From an uncultured Chloroflexota bacterium (GTDB taxonomy: Bacteria; Chloroflexota; Chloroflexia; Chloroflexales; Roseiflexaceae): a DNA stretch of 8,461 nucleotides. Made by a program: the position numbers and the translations under genes. The first letter of the stretch is position 1. The number at the start of each line of letters is the position of its first letter. The stretch lies in contig CAIQIY010000505.1 of assembly GCA_903871975.1 (NCBI GenBank), positions 1 to 8,461 on the forward strand, written 5' to 3'. The notes under the pieces are model-generated. The model did not search any database. It saw nothing but the letters and a program-made list of their open reading frames with translations, and was not told the DNA's origin. Shown in pieces: positions 1 to 5,872 of this stretch.

Positions 1-954
1 CGCCGTGACGATGTCGCCAGGCCGGTAGGCCGTGCCGCTCAGCATGTTCTCGGCCGACGCCACCAGTGCAACCACATGCAATGGCAGGCCGAGTGCCGCC
101 ACCGCATCGATCGCGCCCAGCACCGCAGCAGCACCGCCCATGTCCATCTTCATCGCGTCCATGCCGTCGGCCGGCTTGATCGAGATGCCACCACTGTCGA
201 AGGTGATACCCTTGCCCACCAGGCAGATCGTCGGCGTATCCGGCCCTGGGCTGCCATACTCGAGCGCGATGAAGCGTGGTTCGTTGGCCGACCCGCCACC
301 CACCGCCAGAATGCCGCCAAACCCCTGGGCACGCAGCACATCGGGCCCGTACACCGTCGCCGACAAGCCACGGCGTGCGGCGATGTCCGTCGCTGCCTGG
401 GCCAGGCCAGCGGGGGGCAGGTCATTCGGCGGGCGGTTCGCCAGATCGCGCGCCAGCACCACGCCATCGACGATCGCCCGGGCTGCCGCGATGCCGGGGG
501 CGGCGGCGGCATCGGCGATCACCCCGATCGTGCGCAGCGCCACCCGCTCGTTGTCGCGCGTCGTCACCTTGAAGCGGTCGAAGCGATACGCGGCGAGCAG
601 CGCACCCTCGAGCCAGGCCTGGGTCACCTGCGCCGCATCATGGCCATCCAGCGCCGGCACGCGCACCGTGTAGTGCTCCAGGCGCAGCTCGGCCACGCGC
701 TGCGTCGCCACCGCCGCCAGTTCGCGCAACACCTCGAGGCTCGCCCGCGCACGTGCGCCCAGCCCCAACAGCACCGTGCGTCGTGCTGCCCCAGCGCCAT
801 ACACCAGCGCCGTCTGTCGGCGCCGGCCGTGCCAATCAGCCGGGTCGAGCGCACCGGCCAGATCCTCAGGCAGTGCCTCATCGTCCCACTGCGGCCAGAC
901 CAGGCACGGCGTCGTCGGCGTGGATTCGTCGGTATGGTGAACGATCTCGATCAT
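1..954 (-). CDS. pepA: Leucyl aminopeptidase (M17 family), N-terminal 318 residues; C-terminus beyond left edge
   Basis: This is a cytosolic metallo-aminopeptidase that removes N-terminal residues from peptides in the last steps of protein turnover. The frame is open to base 1, giving 318 codons of an enzyme that is usually about 500 residues. The N-terminal macro-like domain covers roughly residues 1-150. The catalytic domain begins near 'RDLANRPPND' (169-178). Metal-site motifs are visible: 'VGKGITFDSGG' (246-256) gives Lys248 and Asp253, followed by 'SIKP' (258-261) and 'MKMDMGG' (268-274) with Asp271. These match Lys250, Asp255 and Asp273 of bovine lens aminopeptidase. 'AENMLSG' and 'YRPGD' follow at the cut end. 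The NTDAEGR signature with the remaining ligands lies outside the window. The ATG at 954 overlaps the slipin stop as ATGA and has AGGAG 8 nt upstream (967-963), so translational coupling is likely. Family assignment is near certain. Confidence 0.96.
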   Translation of the reverse strand, partial: MIEIVHHTDESTPTTPCLVWPQWDDEALPEDLAGALDPADWHGRRRQTALVYGAGAARRTVLLGLGARARASLEVLRELAAVATQRVAELRLEHYTVRVPALDGHDAAQVTQAWLEGALLAAYRFDRFKVTTRDNERVALRTIGVIADAAAAPGIAAARAIVDGVVLARDLANRPPNDLPPAGLAQAATDIAARRGLSATVYGPDVLRAQGFGGILAVGGGSANEPRFIALEYGSPGPDTPTICLVGKGITFDSGGISIKPADGMDAMKMDMGGAAAVLGAIDAVAALGLPLHVVALVASAENMLSGTAYRPGDIVTA

Positions 955-1760
955 GCTGAATGCTCCTGTTCGGCTGAATCCGGAGGGGGTGCCGCAGCTG
1001 CCGGCATGCGTGCCGCATCGAGGAAGACGCGCAGCGTGTCGACTGGCAGCGGGAAGACGATCGTACTGTTCTTCTCGACCGCAATCTCGGTCAGGGTCTG
1101 GAGATAGCGCAACTGCAGCGAGACAGGCTGCGCCGCGATCACGCGGGCGGCCTCGCCGAGCATCTTCGACGCCTCGAACTCACCGCTGGCGTGGATGATC
1201 TTGGCGCGCTTCTCGCGCTCGGCTTCGGCCTGTCGCGCCATCGCCCGTTGCATGCTCTGGGGCAGCTCGACGTCCTTGATCTCGACGATGGTGACCTTCA
1301 CACCCCACGGCTCGGTCTGTTCGTCGATGATGCGCTGCAACCGCTCGTTGATCGCCTCGCGGCGCGCCAGCAGTTCGTCGAGTTCGACCTGGCCCACGAC
1401 GCTGCGCAGGGTCGTCTGGGCAATCTGCATCGTGGCGCGGACGAAGTCCATCACGCGTACGACGGCATGTTGTGGGTCGACGACCATGAAGTACAGCACC
1501 GCGTTGACCTTGATCGTCACGTTGTCGAGGGTGATCACCTCCTGTGGCGGCACGTCCATCGTGACGACACGCTGATCGACGCGCACCATGCGTTCGACGA
1601 ATGGAATGAGCAATACCAGGCCGGGGCCACGCAGGCCAACCAGCCGGCCGAGGCGGAAGACGACGCCGCGCTCGTATTCGGGGACGATCTTGATCGTCGA
1701 GACGAGCAGCAGCAATCCAGCGAAGGCGATGACGGCGCTCAGGAACAATATCGTGGGCAT
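951..1760 (-). CDS. Slipin / stomatin-like SPFH (band 7) membrane protein
   Basis: This 269-residue protein belongs to the slipin branch of SPFH proteins, which oligomerise on the membrane and organise microdomains. One hydrophobic segment (about 3-26) anchors it. The SPFH domain follows, with 'GLRGPGL' (42-48), 'VPPQEVITLDN' (70-80) and 'QTTLRSVVGQVELDELL' (115-131). A charged coiled-coil-like helix is rich in Ala, Glu and Arg ('RQAEAEREKRAKII', 176-189). The conserved hydrophobic C-terminal motif 'NSTIVFPLPVD' (231-241) corresponds to the region that the partner NfeD protease cleaves in the Pyrococcus PH1510/PH1511 pair. The tail is Ala/Pro-rich. The gene starts one base after the nfeD stop, with GAGGAG about 9 nt before the ATG, and ends in an ATGA overlap with pepA. 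An nfeD-slipin pair is the standard arrangement for this family. The exact physiological role is not known. Confidence 0.94.
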   Translation of the reverse strand: MPTILFLSAVIAFAGLLLLVSTIKIVPEYERGVVFRLGRLVGLRGPGLVLLIPFVERMVRVDQRVVTMDVPPQEVITLDNVTIKVNAVLYFMVVDPQHAVVRVMDFVRATMQIAQTTLRSVVGQVELDELLARREAINERLQRIIDEQTEPWGVKVTIVEIKDVELPQSMQRAMARQAEAEREKRAKIIHASGEFEASKMLGEAARVIAAQPVSLQLRYLQTLTEIAVEKNSTIVFPLPVDTLRVFLDAARMPAAAAPPPDSAEQEHSA

Positions 1761-1761
1761 G

Positions 1762-3081
1762 TCATGGTTCTCCTCGCCGCAGTGCGGCGGCTTCGGCGTC
1801 GTCGAGTGGCCTGACGAGCAAGGTCAGCTGCTGTCGCCCGATGACGCAGACGATGTCGCCGGGCAGTGCCTGACCGGTGGCGAGGCGCGCGCGCCACAGC
1901 GCACCGGCGACATAGACCAGCCCTTCGGGGGCGCACGCCTGGCGCACGTCGGCGTAGTGACCGATCAGCGGATCGTCGGCGTGACGGCTGCGCCGCGATT
2001 GCCAGCCGAGGACCAGGCCGGCGATGCTGCTCAGACCACCGGCGATGAGTACGGGCGCGAGCGCGAACCCGTCGATGATCACGCCCGGGGCGCGCGTGTC
2101 GTCGAACAGCGCAAACGCTCCCAGCGCCGCGACGAGCGATCCGGCGGCTGCAAGCAGGCCGTGGCTGGCGAGCGCACCATCGAGGACGATCAGGCCGGTG
2201 CCGACGAGTACCAGTGCCAGCGCCCAGCCGTGAAATGGCAGCGCGTTGAGCCCCCAGGCGCAGGCCAGCGCCGCCAGCACCGCTGTGGCGGCGAACACTC
2301 CCACGCCAGGTGTCGCGAACTCGAGGGCTGCGGCGATGACCGCTGCCAGCCACAGCCACACCAGCACCGCTGGTTGGGTCAGCAGCTGGCCCAACAGCTC
2401 GCCGATCGTCGGTTCGGGCGTCACGAGCGGTGCCGTCAGCGTGGTCAGTCGGCGTTCGCTGCCGTTCGCCAGCATCACACGCCGCCCCTCGAGTTGTGCC
2501 AGCAAGGCCGCGCGATCATCGGCGACCACATCGGTGATCGCCGGCAGCGTCGCTGGGCCGACGCGGCGCCCACGATACACCACGTCGTCGACCCAGCTGG
2601 CATCGCGCTGGCGCATGCTGACCCACTCGGCCAGGAGTGCGCTGGTCTCGCGGGCGGTCGACGCCGGCTGGGCGGGGCCGACGAGTGGCCGGCTGTGGCC
2701 GATGAGCGCCTCGGGCGTCATCGCCACGACGTGGGCGGCTGCGGCCAGGATGGCGCCGAGCGCGCCGGTGTCGCCGCTGAGATGAACCACCACCGGCAAC
2801 GGCGCCGCTACGATGTCGCGCGCGAAGCGCAGTGCCTCGGCGGTGACGGTGGCCCGGCCGTCGACCTCGAGCAGCAACGCGGTGGCACCACTCGCGCGTG
2901 CGTCGTTCAGTGCGCGCCGGGCGCGCTCGAACCCGGGGGCTGCCACGACCCCCTCGAGCGGCACCACCAGCAACGGCGCCGGTGGCGTCTGCGCTGCCGC
3001 CAGGCTTGACCAGCCGAGCAGCATCAGGGTGAGCAGCGCCAGGCCACTGCGGCGCCACAGCGCATCGCTGGCCTGCCACAT
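1762..3081 (-). CDS. nfeD: Long-form NfeD membrane protein with degenerate ClpP-like domain (likely pseudoprotease)
   Basis: The protein has 439 residues from the chosen start. Order of parts: signal peptide 1-~30 (twin Arg, Leu-rich core, AAA-Q cleavage area); ClpP/SppA-like domain about 36-215; four to five membrane segments between about 227 and 362; C-terminal OB-fold NfeD domain about 371-426 ('LIGHYADV', 'GALWRAR', 'PGDIVCVIG'). In PH1510 of Pyrococcus the catalytic pair is Ser97 in a 'SAG' motif and Lys138. Here the matching stretch reads 'GDTGALGAIL' (103-112), placing Ala107 at the Ser position, and the Lys position reads Ala151. The protein has no lysine anywhere. The following 'MTPEALIGHSRPL' (121-133) still matches the family motif 'MAPGTxIGAxxP'. 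I chose the ATG at 3081 because GGGAGGTG lies just upstream and the signal peptide then starts correctly. An ATG at 3120 is possible but has a poor ribosome site and overlaps the upstream gene. The partner slipin follows after one base. Confidence 0.9.
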   Translation of the reverse strand: MWQASDALWRRSGLALLTLMLLGWSSLAAAQTPPAPLLVVPLEGVVAAPGFERARRALNDARASGATALLLEVDGRATVTAEALRFARDIVAAPLPVVVHLSGDTGALGAILAAAAHVVAMTPEALIGHSRPLVGPAQPASTARETSALLAEWVSMRQRDASWVDDVVYRGRRVGPATLPAITDVVADDRAALLAQLEGRRVMLANGSERRLTTLTAPLVTPEPTIGELLGQLLTQPAVLVWLWLAAVIAAALEFATPGVGVFAATAVLAALACAWGLNALPFHGWALALVLVGTGLIVLDGALASHGLLAAAGSLVAALGAFALFDDTRAPGVIIDGFALAPVLIAGGLSSIAGLVLGWQSRRSRHADDPLIGHYADVRQACAPEGLVYVAGALWRARLATGQALPGDIVCVIGRQQLTLLVRPLDDAEAAALRRGEP

Positions 3082-3085
3082 CACG

Positions 3086-3093
3086 CACCTCCC
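3086..3093 (-). promoter_or_regulatory. Shine-Dalgarno sequence deciding the nfeD start
   Basis: GGGAGGTG on the minus strand sits with its GGAGG core 6 nt before the ATG at 3081. The competing upstream ATG at 3120 has only a weak GGCGGCG preceding it. The site lies in the 31-nt gap after the DUF951 stop, which supports the shorter nfeD reading. Confidence 0.75.
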
Positions 3094-3112
3094 GGCGCCG
3101 CAGCGCCACCGC

Positions 3113-3343
3113 TCAGACATCGCCGCCGAGGACCTGCGTGGGCGGCGCAGCACCGCGCGCCACGAAGCGTCGGATGCGTCGGATGAACTCGGGACGTGGC
3201 AACTGCGCCCGCCGCTGGCAGGTCTCGCAGCACATGCCGATGTCGGTGCCGAGGCGTATCACACGCCACGTTGCACCACCACACGCATGCGGTTTGCGGA
3301 GCTCCACAACGTCATCGAGGTTGAGCGGCACGAACCCCTGCAT
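3113..3343 (-). CDS. DUF951 family small putative zinc-binding protein
   Basis: This 76-residue basic protein shows the DUF951 pattern: 'VVELRKPHACGG' (12-23), 'RLGTDIG' (30-36), Cys39-x-x-Cys42 in 'CETCQRR', then 'LPRPEF' and an Arg-rich helix. The family is widespread in Firmicutes and is also found in Chloroflexi and Actinobacteria; its function is not established. Cys21, Cys39 and Cys42 (Cys38 adjoins) could bind a metal, which is inferred from spacing only. Members are commonly near 60-65 residues, so the last ~15 residues (Ala/Pro/Gly-rich) look like a lineage-specific tail. The start ATG lies 9 nt after the mazG stop. Its ribosome site AGGAG overlaps that stop codon, suggesting coupled translation. 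Confidence 0.88.
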   Translation of the reverse strand: MQGFVPLNLDDVVELRKPHACGGATWRVIRLGTDIGMCCETCQRRAQLPRPEFIRRIRRFVARGAAPPTQVLGGDV

Positions 3344-3352
3344 CGCTCACTC

Positions 3353-4801
3353 CTACAGCAGATCACCCGACGTCCCGCTGTCGGCCTTCACGCGCTGCAC
3401 CGCCTCGCGCAGCGCGCTCTCGGCATCGAGCCCGAGCTGGTGTGCCAGCGCGGTCAACGCGAACAGGACATCGCCCAGCGCATCGGCGCCGGCAGCATCG
3501 CGCCAGGCAACCAGCGCCGCATCGACCCGCTCCTGGCCCGTGGCGGGGTGCTCGTCGAGCAGCCCGGCGCGCATCGCGCGTCGTGCCACCTGCTGTGCCA
3601 GCGCCAGTGCCGGCAAGCCGGGCGGGATACCGTCGAACGGCCCACGGGCTGCCAGCCCGCCGGCCGCACGCTCCTCGCGCTTGATTGCCTCCCAGGCGCG
3701 TACGATCGCTGCCGGATCACCGCCCGCTGCGTCACCGAAGACATGTGGATGCCGCCGAATGAGCTTGGTGGCCAACGCGGCCGTCACATCGGCCAGGTCA
3801 AATGTCTGCGACTGGCGGCCGATCTCGGCGTGCATCAACACCTGCAGCAGCACATCGCCGAGCTCTTCGGCCAACGCCAGCGGATCATCATCGTCCAGCG
3901 CCTCGAGGACCTCGTAGGTCTCTTCGAGCAGCGCACTGCGCAGCGAGCGATGGGTCTGCTCGTGATCCCACGGGCATCCGGCCGGGCCGAACAACCGCGC
4001 CACGACCGCCGCCGGACCGTCCAGGCTGCGCACATCGGCGAGGGGGGCGAGCGCCGGCACGTGCAGGCTCGTGAGGTGATCGAAGTCGTCGCGGTGGTCG
4101 AGCGCATCCAGCCGGCAGGCGACGACGCGCTGCTGATCTGCGACACCGGCCGCCCGCACCAGTTGCACCGTGTGCGCCGCAGGGTAACGCTCCAGCAGCG
4201 TCAGCTTGACATCCGACGCGACTGCCCGGCTGAATACCTGGCCGATCAGGGCCGGGCGCGTCGGTTGCAGCGGGAAGGGTACCCACGGCGCGACATACGG
4301 CGCATGCCCGTGCCGGTCGGCCCAGGCGGGGCCCTGCGCCGACGGCGCGCCGCGCAGCTCCAGGGCATCGACCAGCTGCAGCCCTGGATCGAGCGGATCA
4401 CAGCCGAGCGCCTCGCAGCACCCCTCGATGAAGCTGACGCCGCCGATGATCCGTACGGCGATGCCGAGCGTCGCAGCCTGCGCCAGAATGCCGCGGGTCG
4501 TCGCCTCGGCCACCAGCGGATGCCCCGGCACCGCGTAGGTCAGGGCACCACACTGCTGCACCCGCGCACAGAGCTGCGACACGATCGCCGCGTAGACATC
4601 GGCGAAACTCGCTGCTGCGTCATACACCGCATCGAAGCTCTGCCAGTGCCGCCCGGCCGGCAATGCGGCCAGCGTCGGGTGGCGGCTGGTGCGCAACCAG
4701 AGCTCATCGGCGTCGCACAGCGCCTGCCATGCCGCACGCGTCACCATCCCCGGATCGCCCGGGCCCAGCCCCACCACGGTGATGACCGGCCGCTCACTCA
4801 C
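3353..4801 (-). CDS. mazG: Tetrapyrrole methylase (YabN-like)-MazG nucleotide pyrophosphohydrolase fusion
   Basis: The 482-residue fusion resembles Bacillus YabN. The N-terminal tetrapyrrole-methylase fold covers about 5-215, with 'VVGLGPGD' (9-16), 'VPGHPLVAE' (91-99) and 'GGVSFIEG' (120-127). Its substrate in this context is unknown. The C-terminal MazG part begins near 255 with 'GCPWDHEQTH' (275-284). The all-alpha metal site is intact in the first MazG repeat: E293, E294 and E297 in 'LLEETYEVLEA', then E313 and D316 in 'EELGDVLLQ', followed by 'LIRRHPHVFGD' (347-357). MazG hydrolyses nucleoside triphosphates, including damaged ones, to monophosphate and pyrophosphate. The second repeat (about 390-475) keeps 'ALGDVLFALTALAHQLGLD' but has lost most acidic ligands. 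Two GTG codons in tandem (4804 and 4801) could start it; GGAG (4812-4809) lies 4 nt from the first and 7 nt from the second, favouring 4801. It starts 12 nt after the PpiC gene stop. Confidence 0.92.
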   Translation of the reverse strand: MSERPVITVVGLGPGDPGMVTRAAWQALCDADELWLRTSRHPTLAALPAGRHWQSFDAVYDAAASFADVYAAIVSQLCARVQQCGALTYAVPGHPLVAEATTRGILAQAATLGIAVRIIGGVSFIEGCCEALGCDPLDPGLQLVDALELRGAPSAQGPAWADRHGHAPYVAPWVPFPLQPTRPALIGQVFSRAVASDVKLTLLERYPAAHTVQLVRAAGVADQQRVVACRLDALDHRDDFDHLTSLHVPALAPLADVRSLDGPAAVVARLFGPAGCPWDHEQTHRSLRSALLEETYEVLEALDDDDPLALAEELGDVLLQVLMHAEIGRQSQTFDLADVTAALATKLIRRHPHVFGDAAGGDPAAIVRAWEAIKREERAAGGLAARGPFDGIPPGLPALALAQQVARRAMRAGLLDEHPATGQERVDAALVAWRDAAGADALGDVLFALTALAHQLGLDAESALREAVQRVKADSGTSGDLL

Positions 4802-4813
4802 CACACTGCTCCG

Positions 4814-5824
4814 TCACGGCACCGGCGTTGGCACGACGCCATCTTCGATCGGCGCGGGCGTCGCTGTGGGGTACACCGGCCTGACGATGCGGTTCTCCTG
4901 CTCGGCACGCGTGCGCTCCTCGAGGATGAGTTGCTGGAATGCGGAATCGCGTTGCATCTGCAACGACTCCTGCACGCGCTGCTCGATCATCATCTCGGCC
5001 TGCGCCGGATCGACGACCGGCCCCTCGTTCAGCGCCACGAGCTTGATGATGTGATAGCCGAACTGCGTCTGCACCGGGTCGCTGGTGGTCTCGCCCGGCT
5101 TCAGCTTGCCAAACATGTACTCGTCGAATTCGGGCACGAACTCGCCCGGTGCGATACCTTCGTACAGGCCGCCATTCTGCGCCGAGCCCGGGTCGGTCGA
5201 AAGTTCGGCCGCGAGCGCACCGAACTCCTCGCCGGCATCCAGCCGCGCCAGCACTGTGCGTGCTTCATCTTCGGTGGCCACCAGGATGTGCGCCACGTCG
5301 GCACGCTGCACCATCTCGGTCGTCTGGGCCATCACCTCGTCGGTGATGCTGGCGCGCAGCTCGGCGTCCGAGACCAGCGATTCGGCCAGCTTCTGCTGCG
5401 CAACGATGAACAGCACGAACTGACGAAATTCGCTCGAGCTCTCGCCAGGGAGCCCAAGCTGGTTCTTCACGGCTTCGTCGAGCGTGCCACCGGTCATCTC
5501 CGGGATCTGCTCGCGGAACTGCGCCAGCTGCGTCTCGACGTCGGCGTCGCTCACTTCGATGCCGCGCGTGCGGGCGACCGCCAGGACGATGTGCTGGTCG
5601 ATGAAGCGCTCGACGATGTCCTTCTCAAGCGTCGCCCGGTCGGGTGGCGTGACGCCCGAATCGGCCTGGGCAGCAAACCCGGCTTCGAGGAGTGCGATCT
5701 GTGCGTCGAGTGCCTGGCGCGTCATCGTCGCGTCGTCCACCCGCACCACGACTGCGGTCGCCGGATCGGCGCAGGCGCCGAGCACGAGCAGCGCGGCGAT
5801 CACCAGGAACATACGTCGTCTCAC
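4814..5824 (-). CDS. prsA: PpiC-type peptidyl-prolyl isomerase lipoprotein (PrsA/SurA-like foldase)
   Basis: The 336-residue protein is an exported foldase. From the chosen GTG it begins 'VRRRMFLVIAALLVLGAC': positive residues, hydrophobic core, then a lipobox (Leu15-Gly-Ala-Cys18), so it should be lipid-anchored outside the cytoplasmic membrane. An N-terminal SurA/PrsA chaperone region covers about 25-165 ('DIVERFIDQHIVLAVARTRGIEV'-type helix). The parvulin PpiC domain is at about 175-265: 'VAHILV' (177-182), 'FGALAAELSTDPGSAQNGG' (201-219) and 'FGYHIIKL' (255-262). A helical stretch and a Thr/Pro tail with 'TATPAP' close the protein. Such tails are frequent in Chloroflexota lipoproteins. 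I chose the GTG at 5824 because GGAGGGG is 6 nt upstream. Alternatives are GTG at 5839, inside the hairpin base, and ATG at 5812. The symbol prsA is used by similarity of architecture. Confidence 0.9.
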   Translation of the reverse strand: MRRRMFLVIAALLVLGACADPATAVVVRVDDATMTRQALDAQIALLEAGFAAQADSGVTPPDRATLEKDIVERFIDQHIVLAVARTRGIEVSDADVETQLAQFREQIPEMTGGTLDEAVKNQLGLPGESSSEFRQFVLFIVAQQKLAESLVSDAELRASITDEVMAQTTEMVQRADVAHILVATEDEARTVLARLDAGEEFGALAAELSTDPGSAQNGGLYEGIAPGEFVPEFDEYMFGKLKPGETTSDPVQTQFGYHIIKLVALNEGPVVDPAQAEMMIEQRVQESLQMQRDSAFQQLILEERTRAEQENRIVRPVYPTATPAPIEDGVVPTPVP

Positions 5825-5830
5825 TCGAGG

Positions 5831-5837
5831 CCCCTCC
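5831..5837 (-). promoter_or_regulatory. Shine-Dalgarno sequence deciding the prsA-like start
   Basis: GGAGGGG on the minus strand lies 6 nt before the GTG at 5824. It is separated by one base from the foot of the intergenic hairpin, so folding of that hairpin or stacking on it could affect ribosome access. Confidence 0.7.
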
Positions 5838-5838
5838 A

Positions 5839-5871
5839 CGACCGTCGCAGCCGATGGGCTGCGACTGGTCG
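5839..5871 (-). other. Strong 14-bp RNA hairpin between lepA and prsA, without a T-tract
   Basis: On the minus strand the arms are CGACC-A-GTCGCAGCC and GGCTGCGAC-GGTCG around a CATC loop. The pairing is perfect over 14 bp except for one bulged A. The hairpin begins one base after the lepA TAG stop and ends one base before the prsA ribosome site. No run of T follows, so it is not a standard intrinsic terminator. It could trim or stabilise mRNA ends, tune lepA to prsA expression, or act as a weak or factor-dependent terminator. The structure is seen directly; the role is inferred. Confidence 0.8.
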
Positions 5872-5872
5872 G

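Noticed and set aside
32..1107. Overlapping plus-strand frames opposite pepA and the slipin
   Set aside because: The minus strand carries conserved PepA metal-site motifs across the same bases; the plus-strand translations match no family.
1588..3009. Plus-strand open frame of about 470 codons opposite nfeD
   Set aside because: Low-complexity Arg/Gln/Gly/His translation, no ribosome site, and it lies antisense to a recognisable NfeD gene.
3082..3120. Longer nfeD start at ATG 3120
   Set aside because: Poor ribosome site and an 8-base overlap with the DUF951 gene; the ATG at 3081 has GGGAGGTG and directly begins a signal peptide.
5839..5871. Intrinsic terminator after lepA
   Set aside because: The stem is strong but no T-tract follows on the minus strand, and a ribosome site and gene follow at once, so I list it as a hairpin of unknown role.
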